Shown piece by piece: positions 47,047 through 56,539 of a stretch of DNA of 56,807 nt. The translations under genes and the position numbers were made by a program. The stretch lies in the NCBI GenBank assembly GCA_902623545.1, contig CACNUI010000010.1:1-56807 (forward strand). Reading direction: 5' to 3'. The notes below the pieces were generated by a model. That model was not told the DNA's origin. It did not search any database and saw nothing but the letters and a program-made list of their open reading frames with translations. The stretch is from an uncultured Alphaproteobacteria bacterium. GTDB taxonomy: Bacteria; Pseudomonadota; Alphaproteobacteria; HIMB59; GCA-002718135. Position 1 is the stretch's first letter. Each line of letters begins with the position of its first letter.

Positions 47047-47065
47047 TTTTAGGCATTTTTTAGGC
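47047..47065. repeat. Two direct TTTTAGGC repeats, 11-bp period, upstream of pyc
   Basis: TTTTAGGC occurs at 47047-47054 and again at 47058-47065, one helical turn apart, in the non-coding gap between the divergent pyc and DUF2244 genes. A regulator site is possible, but two short copies can arise by chance in AT-rich DNA. Confidence 0.3.
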
Positions 47066-47168
47066 TTTGGAAGCAGTTATAAATTGATAATAAGTGATTA
47101 ATATAGATTTGAATATCTGTGCACTTATGTCTCTTTATCATAAAGGTTATTTTTATTATTGTGAAATT

Positions 47169-47621
47169 ATGAATTTAATGGCTGAAAAAATAAAACCCTA
47201 TCAAAGCTGTTCCAAATCAGTATTCCTAATTTTAGGTATAATTTTTATTGGCTGGATTTCATTATTTTCTATTTTTCTAATTATACAGGGTGCTTGGCCA
47301 GTATCTATATTTCTTGGACTTGAATACTTGGTAATATTCTATTTAATTCGTTTATATTTTAAAGAAAAAAATATTAAAGATGAAATTAATATTGATCAAA
47401 AAGAAATATCTATAAAAAAATATAAAGGTGATAAACTTTTGCATTCATCTAAATTTAGCACTTATTGGTCTAAAGTTTTTTTTACAAAACTTAAAAATAA
47501 ATCTAAGCTATCTATAAGGGAATCAGATAAAGAAACTGAATTGGCATCTTTCTTACATGCAGATCTCAAGAAAAGTTTATATTTAAGAATCAAAAAACAA
47601 TTATTAATTATCAATTCATAA
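47169..47621 (+). CDS. DUF2244 membrane protein
   Basis: 150 residues in the preferred reading (MNLMAEKIKPYQ). Two close membrane spans (about 18-65) include the signature IIQGAWPVSIFLGLEYLVIFYLIRLYF. The cytoplasmic half carries the positively charged I-S-I-K-K-Y-K-G-D pattern and ends with the usual C-terminal helix. The function is unknown; homologues often sit near cytochrome oxidase genes, which are not seen here. The frame is open from 47094, but the extra 25 residues lack homology; a start at 47178 is also possible. Confidence 0.82.
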   Translation: MNLMAEKIKPYQSCSKSVFLILGIIFIGWISLFSIFLIIQGAWPVSIFLGLEYLVIFYLIRLYFKEKNIKDEINIDQKEISIKKYKGDKLLHSSKFSTYWSKVFFTKLKNKSKLSIRESDKETELASFLHADLKKSLYLRIKKQLLIINS

Positions 47622-47727
47622 AAATATTTTTATTATAAATTAATTTTTTGCACTTTTTGTTGTTATAACCTTGTTTATATTTAATAAAATTATTTAGAAT
47701 GGCTTTAAAAAACTTATGTTAATTTGA

Positions 47728-48567
47728 TCATAGGTAGTTTTGTTCTTTCATTTCTAGTTTGCAAAAATCCTCTATTTTTTTTATCTGAGCCTCGGAAAGA
47801 ATATTCTTCCATTGTCCAATTTTCCCAGAATTAAAAAATGATTTTGGACTTTCTGTAAATTTTTTTTTCTCTTCTAGTTTTTGGAGTCTACTAAAATCTG
47901 ATTGGGTAATGGAAAACTTTATCTGCTCTTCGTCAACATCCATACGCATTAAACTTGATAAAAAATTGATTATTTTAAGTTTTGTATTAAAAGTATTTAA
48001 AACTAAATCTTCATACCTAACAATTAGTCGTGGGATTTCAGGAATTCCTGTTTTCCATGAAAAGTAATTAAATTTCCAAGAACCTAAAATTTCTATATCA
48101 AAAGGGTTTTTTTTTGAAACATGGCAAAAAAGATTTTTAGAATTCATTCTTTCAATAGCTTTATCTATACTTAATTTCTTATCAAAATTACTATAAGAAA
48201 TAACAATATCTCTTGGGTCTCTGACAATATAAATAAAAGCTAGTGAGTATTTTTCTTGAGTAAGATTTCTTCCTTCAATAGAAACTAATGCGTTGTGGTT
48301 TTTTGTAAAAATATAGTCTTCATTACTTTTAGTCATTCTTTCCTGAATTAGTGACCAATATTTTGAGACATTATAGGGGTTTTGATCAAGTTCACCATTT
48401 TTAGTAAACTCTTTTAATAAGTTTTGTGGTGGAAATTTATCAATTTTATTTAAGATATTAAATCCCAAATCATTTTTTTCTTTATTATAAAAATAGTTCG
48501 CTAGAAAATATCTAACCCAGGTATTGCCACTTTTAGGATATGATGAAATCCAAATTAACTTTTTCAT
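47728..48567 (-). CDS. Sulfotransferase domain protein
   Basis: 279 residues. The PAPS 5'-phosphosulfate loop is SSYPKSGNTWVRYFL (8-22). The 3'-phosphate loop is IVRDPRDIVISYSNF (about 114-128), and TKNHNAL holds a probable catalytic His91. GKIGQWKNILSEAQ near the C-terminus is the late PAPS signature. It would sulfate a small molecule or polysaccharide. No PAPS-synthesis or glycan gene adjoins, and the acceptor is unknown. It starts 22 nt downstream of dapB on the same strand. Confidence 0.88.
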   Translation of the reverse strand: MKKLIWISSYPKSGNTWVRYFLANYFYNKEKNDLGFNILNKIDKFPPQNLLKEFTKNGELDQNPYNVSKYWSLIQERMTKSNEDYIFTKNHNALVSIEGRNLTQEKYSLAFIYIVRDPRDIVISYSNFDKKLSIDKAIERMNSKNLFCHVSKKNPFDIEILGSWKFNYFSWKTGIPEIPRLIVRYEDLVLNTFNTKLKIINFLSSLMRMDVDEEQIKFSITQSDFSRLQKLEEKKKFTESPKSFFNSGKIGQWKNILSEAQIKKIEDFCKLEMKEQNYL

Positions 48568-48589
48568 GTTTTACTAAAGGATTAAATCT

Positions 48590-49396
48590 TTAGAACAACA
48601 AATCTTTCATTGAATAAAGACCTAATTTTTTTTTCTTTGACAAAAATATTGCTGCCTCAATAGCACCATGTACAAATATTGACCTATTGTTTGCCTTATG
48701 TATTAAATCTATCCTATCATCAGCACCAATAAAACTTACTGTATGTTCACCTGCAATTTCACCACCTCTTGTAACAGAAAAACCAATGTCACCTTTTTTT
48801 CTAGATGTTAGTTTTTTTGTACGATCTAAAACTTTTGATTTATTTAATTTAGTTTTTCTTCCTTCAGCAGCATATTCACCGAGAGATAATGCAGTTCCAG
48901 AAGGGGCATCTTTTTTATGTTTATGATGAGTCTCCGCAATTTCAATATCATAATCATTATCTTTTAAAGCTGATGCTGTTTGTTTTACTAAGTTAAATAA
49001 TAAGTTAACACCCAAACTCATGTTAGAAGACATGAGTATAGGTATTTTTTTAGAATGACTTTTTACTTTCTTTTTTTGTGCATTCGTCATTCCGGTTGTG
49101 CCAATAACAACTGCTGTTTTATTTGAAGAGGCGATCTTAAGATTATCTAAAGTAGACTCAGGTGTTGTAAAATCAATGATGACATTTGCTTCTTTGATTA
49201 ACTGAGCTGCATTAGCTGTAACTAATTTTGCAGAGTGTATACTTGAAACTTTGTTTAAAGGTTTGTTTATATCTTTATGTTTTTTGTGTTCAAAGCCGCC
49301 TACAAATTCTAAATTTTTATTTTGTAAAATTTGTTTCGATATTTCCTGACCCATTCGGCCAAGACAACCTGCAACTGCTATTTTAATTTTTGCCAT
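48590..49396 (-). CDS. dapB: 4-hydroxy-tetrahydrodipicolinate reductase
   Basis: 268 residues. It catalyses the NAD(P)H-dependent step to tetrahydrodipicolinate in lysine/diaminopimelate synthesis. The dinucleotide motif is AGCLGRMG at 9-16, and ETHHKHKKDAPSGTAL carries the catalytic His and Lys. It follows dnaJ by 41 nt, the usual alphaproteobacterial order. Confidence 0.95.
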   Translation of the reverse strand: MAKIKIAVAGCLGRMGQEISKQILQNKNLEFVGGFEHKKHKDINKPLNKVSSIHSAKLVTANAAQLIKEANVIIDFTTPESTLDNLKIASSNKTAVVIGTTGMTNAQKKKVKSHSKKIPILMSSNMSLGVNLLFNLVKQTASALKDNDYDIEIAETHHKHKKDAPSGTALSLGEYAAEGRKTKLNKSKVLDRTKKLTSRKKGDIGFSVTRGGEIAGEHTVSFIGADDRIDLIHKANNRSIFVHGAIEAAIFLSKKKKLGLYSMKDLLF

Positions 49397-49437
49397 AAAA
49401 ACTTCTTATACTTTGGTGATTGTAAGTTGAAAAGAAA

Positions 49438-50571
49438 TTAAGTTAAATCTTCCCAGACTTCTTTTAATTTTGAGAAAAAACCTTGCGATTTTGGGCTATG
49501 TTTTTTTGATGTCCCACCTTCATTTTCAAACTCTCTCAAAATATCTTTTTGTTTGCTATTTAGGTTGACTGGTATTTCAACGTTTGCTTGCACATACATA
49601 TCACCCCTTCTACTTTGTCGAAGTATACTCATTCCTTTGCCGCGAAGTCTAAATTGTGTCTCAGATTGAGTTCCCGCTGGAATATTAAGTCTGGCTTTTT
49701 TTCCCTCTATAGTTGGTACTTCTATTTCGCCACCTAAAATAGCAGTAGTGATTGAAATTGGTATTTCACAAAATAAATTTTCTTCTTCTCTTTCAAAGAG
49801 TTTGTCCTTTTGAACTTCAACAAAAATATATAGATCCCCATTTCCAGCACCTCTTTCACCAGGTTCACCTTCACCTGCTATTCGAATTCTTGTACCTGTA
49901 TCTACTCCAGCTGGAATGGTAACTGAGATAGTTTTTTGTTTTTTTATATTTCCTGTACCTGAGCATTTGAGGCATGGATTTTTAATACTTGAACCTTCTC
50001 CTCCACAGGTTGGACAGGGTCTTTCTATAGAAAAGAAACCTTGTTGAGAACGAACTTTACCTGCACCGCCACATGTAGAACAAGTACTTGGGCCTGACTT
50101 ATCTGCACTTCCTGTAGCTGCGCATGTATCACAACCGACATACGTTGGAATTCTTATCTGTGGCTTTTTTCCTGTGAATGCTTCGTAAAGAGAAACGGAC
50201 ATATTGTAACGAAGATCACTTCCTCTTTGAGGCCCCCTTCTTCTCGATGATTGTCCACCAAATCCTCCTCCAAAAAACTCCTCAAAAATATCAGAAAAAC
50301 CACCCGCAAAATCTCCAAAACCCTGAGCTCCACCCATTCCACCTTGTCTAAAAGCATCATGGCCATATTGATCATAGGCTGATCTTTTTTCTGAGTCTTT
50401 TAGAATTTCGTAAGCAGCAGCAGCTTCTTTGAATTTTCTTTCAGCTGTTTTGTCATCCTTGTTACGATCAGGATGATATTTCATGGCCTGTTTTCTATAT
50501 GCTTTTTTTATTTCATCTTCACTAGCATTTCGTTGAACACCTAGTATCTCATAGAAATCTTTATCAGCCAC
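49438..50571 (-). CDS. dnaJ: Co-chaperone DnaJ
   Basis: 377 residues. J domain (about 1-70) with HPD at 33-35, a Gly/Phe-rich linker (about 75-120), a zinc domain with four CxxCxGxG repeats ([32 protein letters not shown]), and the C-terminal substrate-binding part. It stimulates DnaK ATPase. The start is GTG at 50571, confirmed by the GGAGGAG ribosome-binding site just upstream. It is 28 nt after dnaK and probably co-transcribed from the dnaK sigma-32 promoter. Confidence 0.97.
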   Translation of the reverse strand: MADKDFYEILGVQRNASEDEIKKAYRKQAMKYHPDRNKDDKTAERKFKEAAAAYEILKDSEKRSAYDQYGHDAFRQGGMGGAQGFGDFAGGFSDIFEEFFGGGFGGQSSRRRGPQRGSDLRYNMSVSLYEAFTGKKPQIRIPTYVGCDTCAATGSADKSGPSTCSTCGGAGKVRSQQGFFSIERPCPTCGGEGSSIKNPCLKCSGTGNIKKQKTISVTIPAGVDTGTRIRIAGEGEPGERGAGNGDLYIFVEVQKDKLFEREEENLFCEIPISITTAILGGEIEVPTIEGKKARLNIPAGTQSETQFRLRGKGMSILRQSRRGDMYVQANVEIPVNLNSKQKDILREFENEGGTSKKHSPKSQGFFSKLKEVWEDLT

Positions 50572-50599
50572 ATCTCCTCCTTATAAAAATTATGGAGCG

Positions 50600-52522
50600 T
50601 TAATCTTTTTTATCTTCGTCTACTTCTTCAAATTCAGCATCTACAACCTTTTCATCTTTTGTATTATCAGCTGATGGTTCAGCACCAGACGGATCAGGTT
50701 GTGGTCCAGCACCTTGTGGGTTTTGTTTATAAATTGCTTCACCCATTTTAAGAGATGACTGAACAAGCGCTTCAGTTTTAGATTTTATAGCTTCTAAATC
50801 CTCACCGTCTTTAACTTTCTTAAGCTCTTCAATATCCTCTGTGATTTTATTTCTATCAGCTTCAGGAATTTTATCTCCGTGTTCTTTTAAGTTCTTTTCA
50901 GTTTCATTAATTAAACTATCAGCATGGTTTCTAGTATCAACAGCTTCTCTTTTCTTTTTGTCAGCTTCAGCATTTTCTTCTGCTTCTTTGACCATTTTTT
51001 CAATCTCTTCATCTGATAATCCGCCAGAAGCCTGAATCTTGATTTGTTGTTCTTTACCAGTTGATTTGTCTTTAGCCGAAACGTTTACAATACCATTTGC
51101 ATCGATATCAAAAGTTACTTCAATTTGAGGCATTCCTCTTGCAGCAGGTGGAATACCTACTAAATCGAACTGACCCAATAATTTGTTATCAGCAGCCATT
51201 TCTCTTTCACCTTGAAAAACTCTAATTGTTACTGCGCTCTGATTATCTTCAGCTGTAGAAAATACCTGGCTCTTCTTTGTTGGGATAGTTGTATTTTTAT
51301 CAATAAGTTTTGTAAATACACCGCCAAGTGTTTCAATACCAAGTGATAAAGGTGTAACATCAAGTAATAAAACATCTTTTACATCACCTTGTAACACCCC
51401 TGCTTGAATAGCAGCCCCAGATGCAACAACTTCATCTGGGTTAACACCTTTATTAGGTTCTTTACCAAAGAAGTTTTTTACTATCTCCGTTACTTTCGGC
51501 ATTCTTGTCATACCACCAACTAAAATAACATCATCAATTTCAGCAGCTTGTAAACCGGCATCTTTAAGTGCCATTTCGCAAGGTTTTAAACTTTGGTTTA
51601 AAAGTTCACCTACGATAGCTTCAAGTTTTGCTCTTGATAATTTAATTGTTAAATGTTTAGGACCAGATTGATCTGCTGTTATGAATGGCAAGTTAACTTC
51701 TGTTTCAGTTGAACTTGATAATTCAATTTTTGCTTTCTCAGCAGCCTCTTTCAAACGTTGAAGGGCAAGTTTATCTGATCGTAAATCAATACCATTATCT
51801 TTTTTGAATTCATCAGCAAGATAATCAATAATTTTAAGATCAAAATCTTCACCGCCAAGATGCGTATCACCATTGGTTGATTTAACTTCAAAAACACCGT
51901 CACCAATTTCTAAGATAGAAATATCAAATGTACCTCCACCTAGATCATAAACAGCAACAGTACCAGTTTTCTTTTTATCTAAACCATATGCTAACGCTGC
52001 AGCAGTAGGTTCGTTAATAATTCTTAAAACTTCTAATCCAGCTATTTTTCCAGCATCTTTTGTTGCTTGTCTTTGAGCGTCATTAAAATATGCAGGAACT
52101 GTTATAACAGCTTGTGTAACAGTGTCTCCTAAATAAGATTCCGCAGTCTCTTTCATTTTTTGTAGAATAAATGCACTTATTTGACTGGGACTATATTTGT
52201 CCCCACGTGCTTCTACCCATGCATCGCCGTTATCACCTTTTACTATTTTATAAGGTACTAATCCGCTATCAGACTTAACAGCTTCATCCTCAAATGTTCT
52301 TCCGATTAATCTTTTTATGGCAAATAAAGTATTTTCAGAATTAGTTACTGCTTGTCTTTTAGCTGATTGTCCAACAAGTTTTTCTTTTGTGTCACTGAAT
52401 GCTACCATGGAGGGCGTTGTTCTTCCACCTTCTGAGTTTTCAATTACTTTTGCTTCCTTACCGTCCATTACTGCAACGCAGGAATTTGTAGTACCTAAAT
52501 CAATACCAATTACTTTTGCCAT
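50600..52522 (-). CDS. dnaK: Chaperone DnaK (Hsp70)
   Basis: 640 residues. The opening [17 protein letters not shown] (5-21) is the Hsp70 phosphate loop, [13 protein letters not shown] is the second ATP signature, and the third is [13 protein letters not shown]. The substrate-binding domain and an acidic C-terminus ending in EEVDEDKKD are complete. It binds unfolded segments with DnaJ and GrpE encoded alongside. It has its own heat-shock promoter at 52575-52602, and a small hairpin (CCAAT/ATTGG at 52552-52565) lies early in the leader. Confidence 0.98.
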   Translation of the reverse strand: MAKVIGIDLGTTNSCVAVMDGKEAKVIENSEGGRTTPSMVAFSDTKEKLVGQSAKRQAVTNSENTLFAIKRLIGRTFEDEAVKSDSGLVPYKIVKGDNGDAWVEARGDKYSPSQISAFILQKMKETAESYLGDTVTQAVITVPAYFNDAQRQATKDAGKIAGLEVLRIINEPTAAALAYGLDKKKTGTVAVYDLGGGTFDISILEIGDGVFEVKSTNGDTHLGGEDFDLKIIDYLADEFKKDNGIDLRSDKLALQRLKEAAEKAKIELSSSTETEVNLPFITADQSGPKHLTIKLSRAKLEAIVGELLNQSLKPCEMALKDAGLQAAEIDDVILVGGMTRMPKVTEIVKNFFGKEPNKGVNPDEVVASGAAIQAGVLQGDVKDVLLLDVTPLSLGIETLGGVFTKLIDKNTTIPTKKSQVFSTAEDNQSAVTIRVFQGEREMAADNKLLGQFDLVGIPPAARGMPQIEVTFDIDANGIVNVSAKDKSTGKEQQIKIQASGGLSDEEIEKMVKEAEENAEADKKKREAVDTRNHADSLINETEKNLKEHGDKIPEADRNKITEDIEELKKVKDGEDLEAIKSKTEALVQSSLKMGEAIYKQNPQGAGPQPDPSGAEPSADNTKDEKVVDAEFEEVDEDKKD

Positions 52523-52574
52523 ATTTTTTATCCTCTTTACTTAATTATTTACCAATCAACATTGGCTACATTAG

Positions 52575-52602
52575 ATATGGGAAAAAAGTTTTAAAATACA
52601 AG
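52575..52602 (-). promoter_or_regulatory. Sigma-32 (RpoH) type promoter of dnaK
   Basis: On the minus strand CTTGTAT, 13 nt, TCCCATAT, followed by a leader of about 45 nt to the dnaK ATG. The spacer and layout equal those at hsp20. No CIRCE element was seen in this leader. Confidence 0.72.
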
Positions 52603-52647
52603 GATGTTCTTGATTTATATTAAAAAAAACTAGTAATTTAGGGCTTT

Positions 52648-53316
52648 TTATGACTTTTCTTTACTCTCATTTTTTGGATTGTCTTCTTCTTTTTCTTCTG
52701 TAGGTTCTTCTGTTTTAGCGACTGGTTTTTTAGAAACCCCAACCATTGCGGCTCTTAGTAAACGATCGTGCATTGTGTAGCCAGATTGAACTTCTTGTAC
52801 TACCGTGCCTTCTTCAACTTCATTATTTTCAACTTCCATCATTGCCTGATGAAAATTATGATCAAATTTTTGATTTAAAGTTTCAATTTTTTTGACTCCA
52901 TGTTTTTCAAGAGTACTTTTGTATTCTTTAAGCACCATTTTCAAACCATCGATAAGATTTTTTATACTTTCTGAATGATTTTCATCTTCTGGTAAAGCAT
53001 CTAGCGCTCTTTCTAGATTATCTCCTGGCGATAGAATGTCTCTAGCTAAATTTATGCTACCAAACTTTATCGTTTCAATTTTTTCTCGTTCAAATCTTTT
53101 TCTAAGATTTTCCATTTCAGCGAGTAATCGGATTTTTTCTTCTTTTAGTGTTTCAATTTCCTTTTCTAAACTATCTTCTTCTGTATTTTCATCTTCACTT
53201 GTCTCTTCTGTATCTGTGTTTTCTTGACTATCATTATTATCTTCATTTTCAATATTCTCAGAATCAGGTTCTTTAATTTCTTCTTGTTGGTTATCTTCTT
53301 CTTTTTTCTCAACCAT
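52648..53316 (-). CDS. grpE: Nucleotide exchange factor GrpE
   Basis: 222 residues. A long acidic, low-complexity N-terminus (about 1-50), a coiled-coil helix (about 48-100 containing LLAEMENLRKRFEREK), then the beta-wing domain with NFHQAMMEVENNEVEEGTV and VQSGYTMHDRLLRAAMVGVSK. It releases ADP from DnaK. It shares one base with the hrcA stop and is co-transcribed with it. The tail after the wing is Glu/Lys-rich. Confidence 0.95.
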   Translation of the reverse strand: MVEKKEEDNQQEEIKEPDSENIENEDNNDSQENTDTEETSEDENTEEDSLEKEIETLKEEKIRLLAEMENLRKRFEREKIETIKFGSINLARDILSPGDNLERALDALPEDENHSESIKNLIDGLKMVLKEYKSTLEKHGVKKIETLNQKFDHNFHQAMMEVENNEVEEGTVVQEVQSGYTMHDRLLRAAMVGVSKKPVAKTEEPTEEKEEDNPKNESKEKS

Positions 53317-54362
53317 TAATCAATCACCTTTCCAATAATTTTAGATGTATAATCAACAAGAGGAACTATTTTGGAGTAGTTTAGTCTTGTTGGGCCAACT
53401 ACACCTATAGCTCCTATAATTTCTTGTTCATTATTTTTATATGGGGCCATTACCATAGAAAGACCAGAGTGTTTAAACAAAAAATTTTTAGATCCAATGA
53501 AAATCTGTACTCCCTTTGCCCTTCCAGCATTTTCTAAAATTTCAACAAAACTAGACTTTTTTTCAATTTCATCAAATAAACTTCTTATTTGATCAAGATC
53601 TTTTGAAATTATTTCATCTTTTAATAAATTTGATTGACCGTGGAGAAAAATGTATGGGTTATTTGGTTTTGGTTGATTTTGTATAATTCCTTGTTGAACT
53701 AATTTAGATGAAATGATTTCCAGTTTATTTTGAGATTTTTGAATATCTACCTGAATTTCTTTTTTTATCTGAGTAATGTTTTTATTATTAAATTTTGATG
53801 TGAGATAATTAGATGCTTGAATTAAAAAATTATTATTATACGCACCTTTGTCTTCAATAATACGATTTTCAATTTCTCCATTTTCGTAAGCAAGTATCAA
53901 CATAAGTTGAGATTTGTTAAGCCTTATAAACTCCAGATGCTTTAAATTTTTTTGGAATTTTGGTGCAATTACTATGCCGGCATAGTTCGATAGGCCAGAT
54001 ATGGTTTTTGAAGCTAAATTTAAAACCTCCTCATAAGATTTGTCTTTAGTTGAACATTGCTGCTTAATATTCTCCATATCACTTTTTGAAATCCTTCCAA
54101 ATTCTAAAAGTCCATCGACAAAGAATCTCATTCCTTTTTCTGTGGGCATTCTTCCTGCAGATCTATGAGGAGCAAATAAAAGACCTTCCTTTTGTAAGTT
54201 AGAAAGTATTGTTCTAATTGAAGCTGAAGATAGGTTAAAACCACCCATCTTCATAATAGTTTCAGAACCTGCTGGGGATCCTGTTTCTAAGTATGACTCA
54301 ACTAATTTTTTGAATATAAGTTTAGATCTATCATTAAGTTCCGTATATAAATTATCGACCAT
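53316..54362 (-). CDS. hrcA: Heat-inducible transcription repressor HrcA
   Basis: 348 residues. The N-terminal winged helix includes SYLETGSPAGSETIMKMGG and SSASIRTILSNLQKEGLLFAPHRSAGRMPTEKG, the HrcA DNA-binding and wing signatures. The C-terminal domain ends with NYSKIVPLVDYTSKIIG. It represses chaperone operons through CIRCE (TTAGCACTC-N9-GAGTGCTAA). I saw no such element before dnaK, hsp20 or hrcA in this window, so its target is probably elsewhere (for example groESL). Divergent from rph with a 47-nt gap and no clear ribosome-binding site. Confidence 0.94.
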   Translation of the reverse strand: MVDNLYTELNDRSKLIFKKLVESYLETGSPAGSETIMKMGGFNLSSASIRTILSNLQKEGLLFAPHRSAGRMPTEKGMRFFVDGLLEFGRISKSDMENIKQQCSTKDKSYEEVLNLASKTISGLSNYAGIVIAPKFQKNLKHLEFIRLNKSQLMLILAYENGEIENRIIEDKGAYNNNFLIQASNYLTSKFNNKNITQIKKEIQVDIQKSQNKLEIISSKLVQQGIIQNQPKPNNPYIFLHGQSNLLKDEIISKDLDQIRSLFDEIEKKSSFVEILENAGRAKGVQIFIGSKNFLFKHSGLSMVMAPYKNNEQEIIGAIGVVGPTRLNYSKIVPLVDYTSKIIGKVID

Positions 54363-54409
54363 AAAATTATTGTTTAAAATATATAATTATTCACTATTAT
54401 TAAATTTAT

Positions 54410-55123
54410 ATGAGAAAAGATAGAAAGTTCAATGAAATGAGAAAAATTTCATTTGAAAAAAATGTTAACATTCATGCAGATGGATCGTGTCTTGTAAAGT
54501 TTGGAAATACCCATGTATTGTGTCTTGCCACCATTGATGAAAAAATACCACATTGGATGAAAAACTCTGGAAAAGGTTGGGTAACAGCTGAATACGGCAT
54601 GATACCCAGATCTACAAATACAAGGATGGATAGGGAAGCAGCTAGGGGTAAACAATCTGGCAGAACACAAGAAATTCAAAGGTTGATTGGAAGAAGCTTA
54701 AGATCTATCGTTGACCTTGAAAGTCTTGGAGAGAGGCAGATAAAAATTGACTGCGATGTTTTGCAGGCTGATGGTGGAACAAGAACCGCATCAATAAGCG
54801 GAGGTTTTGTAGCGCTACACTTAGCAATAGAGAAGCTAAAAAAGAATTATAATATTCAAAAACCAATTATTAAAAACTTTATAGGTGCCGTTTCAGCTGG
54901 CTTAATCGATAATAAGCCGATGTTAGATTTGAACTATGAAGAAGATTCAAAAGCTCAGGTTGATGCAAATTTTGTCATTTGTGAAACTGGAGAAATTTCA
55001 GAAATACAAGTTACGGGGGAGGAACATTTCTTTGATGAAAAACAATATTATGACATTTATAATTTAGCAAAATTAGGTGTTAATCAGATTATTGAAATAC
55101 AAAAAAATTCGTTATTGAATTGA
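54410..55123 (+). CDS. rph: Ribonuclease PH
   Basis: 237 residues. It trims tRNA 3' ends phosphorolytically. RSLRSIVDLESLGERQIKIDCDVLQADGGTRTASISG (about 101-137) is the phosphate/RNA-binding core. The opening MRKDRKFNEMRKI differs from the usual RxxGR start. It is divergent from hrcA and overlaps rdgB by 4 nt (TTGA), the common alphaproteobacterial order. Confidence 0.95.
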   Translation: MRKDRKFNEMRKISFEKNVNIHADGSCLVKFGNTHVLCLATIDEKIPHWMKNSGKGWVTAEYGMIPRSTNTRMDREAARGKQSGRTQEIQRLIGRSLRSIVDLESLGERQIKIDCDVLQADGGTRTASISGGFVALHLAIEKLKKNYNIQKPIIKNFIGAVSAGLIDNKPMLDLNYEEDSKAQVDANFVICETGEISEIQVTGEEHFFDEKQYYDIYNLAKLGVNQIIEIQKNSLLN

Positions 55124-55701
55124 AAAAAATTTTATTTTACTCAAACAATAATTCAAAAATAAAAGAGGTAAAGCGCTTATTTAATAAATATAAAATTACT
55201 ATTTTATCGCCTCAAGATTTTAATATTAATGATGAGCCAAATGAAAATGGGAAATCTTTTGCAGAAAATGCCAAAATAAAATCAGACTATGGTTTCAAAA
55301 AGTTTAAAATTCCATGTATTAGTGATGACTCAGGTATTTGTATTGAGGCATTAAACTGGAAGCCAGGCATAAATTCTAAACTATTTTTATTGAATTTTAA
55401 AAATAAGAGACAATGTTTTGAAAAAATTATTGAGATAGCTCAAAAAAAATCAACTAGAAAGGCATATTTTAAAACATCAATTTCTTTCACCTTTGAAAAT
55501 GATTATAATGTAATTTTTGAAGGTAAGTCTCAAGGTTTGATATCTACTAAACCAATGGGCAAGAAAGGGTTTGGATATGATCCAATATTTATACCTAATG
55601 GATATAATAAAACTTTAGGACAATTATCTATTACCACAAAAAATAAAATTAGTCACAGATCTATCGCAATAAACAAATTAATAGATTTTTTAATTAATTA
55701 A
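55120..55701 (+). CDS. rdgB: XTP/dITP (RdgB/HAM1) pyrophosphatase
   Basis: 193 residues. It hydrolyses non-canonical purine triphosphates. FYSNNNSKIKEV at 5-16 is the entry motif, CISDDSGICIEALNWKPG holds the metal-binding aspartate, and GKKGFGYDPIF is the late signature. The segment after PGI, usually YSARYAG, reads NSKLFLL, which is divergent. The start is a TTG overlapping the rph stop by 4 nt, chosen because it begins the conserved first strand. Lys-rich overall. Confidence 0.9.
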   Translation: MKKILFYSNNNSKIKEVKRLFNKYKITILSPQDFNINDEPNENGKSFAENAKIKSDYGFKKFKIPCISDDSGICIEALNWKPGINSKLFLLNFKNKRQCFEKIIEIAQKKSTRKAYFKTSISFTFENDYNVIFEGKSQGLISTKPMGKKGFGYDPIFIPNGYNKTLGQLSITTKNKISHRSIAINKLIDFLIN

Positions 55702-56539
55702 ATAATTTTGCCTCACCATTAAAGATTTTTAAAATTTCTAAATCTCTTTCTATAAGATTATCTTTGAAATAAAATTTACCATCGACTCCATTAAATTTAA
55801 TTCCTGAATTGTTAAGTAATTTATAGAGCTCATTTAACTTTATATCTTTTGAAAAAGCATAGTTTAATAAACCTATAAGGTCATAGGGTAGTGTTGAAAC
55901 TCTTAAAAGTTCGCTATCATATATTTCTTTATATTCTAATCTAAGTGCTTGTCTTTTGTGTCTTGGTATTCCAGGAAAAATAGCCCCTTGCAAAGATGGT
56001 TCAAAAAAAAAGTTTTGATCGTCTATAACACCAGTAGCCATAAATTGGACTATATTTGGATCAATATCATAATATGGAAGCAATGGTGCCACCTGAAGTA
56101 AATTTATTCCATAATCAGCAATCAAAACATGAGTAAAATCATAGTCATTAGTTGTTTTAAATTTTAATAATTTTTTTAATCTTTGTTTTGAAAAATCATC
56201 ATTCTTCGTTAATAAAATTTGCTTTTGTCTGTCTAGTTCAAATTTTCGCAATTCGTATTTTCCAAGCTCTTTTATTGAGTCACGAACATTTGATAAATCA
56301 TTTTTATAACTTGATCTGTTTATAAGAACTGAGTCACTATTATTAGCTACTTCATCAATCAAAAAGTTGATCGAATAACCGTAATTGTTTTCTGCATAGA
56401 GTAGTGCCACTTTTGAGTTTTTAGGTAAAGATCTAAATAATTCTTCTAATTCATTCTTTGGGAAAAAATTAACTAGGTATACACAATTATTTGCTAAACT
56501 TGGGTCTGACGGCTTCAATCCTAATTTCTTGTGTTTCAA
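55694..56539 (-). CDS. Penicillin-binding protein activator (LpoA-like), N-terminally truncated
   Basis: 281 residues from a TTG start. Homology to alphaproteobacterial periplasmic-binding-fold activators is clear from SDPSLANNCVYLVNFFPKNE (11-30) to the end (YDIDPNIVQFMATG, PSLQGAIFPGIP, STLPYDLIGLLNYAF, GVDGKFYFKDNLIERDLEIL). The usual signal peptide and first half of the type 1 binding fold (about 130 residues) are absent, and the ten residues before SDPS look like read-through of the neighbouring BON gene in another frame. As it stands it has no export signal, so it is probably non-functional or a product of an artificial join. Confidence 0.75.
   Translation of the reverse strand: MKHKKLGLKPSDPSLANNCVYLVNFFPKNELEELFRSLPKNSKVALLYAENNYGYSINFLIDEVANNSDSVLINRSSYKNDLSNVRDSIKELGKYELRKFELDRQKQILLTKNDDFSKQRLKKLLKFKTTNDYDFTHVLIADYGINLLQVAPLLPYYDIDPNIVQFMATGVIDDQNFFFEPSLQGAIFPGIPRHKRQALRLEYKEIYDSELLRVSTLPYDLIGLLNYAFSKDIKLNELYKLLNNSGIKFNGVDGKFYFKDNLIERDLEILKIFNGEAKLFN

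Noticed and set aside
52552..52565. CCAAT-CAAC-ATTGG hairpin in the dnaK leader considered as an RNA thermometer or CIRCE remnant
   Set aside because: It does not pair with the ribosome-binding site and does not match CIRCE; at most a leader stem.
54363..54409. CIRCE element between hrcA and rph
   Set aside because: The 47-nt gap is entirely A/T-rich and contains no inverted repeat of the CIRCE type.
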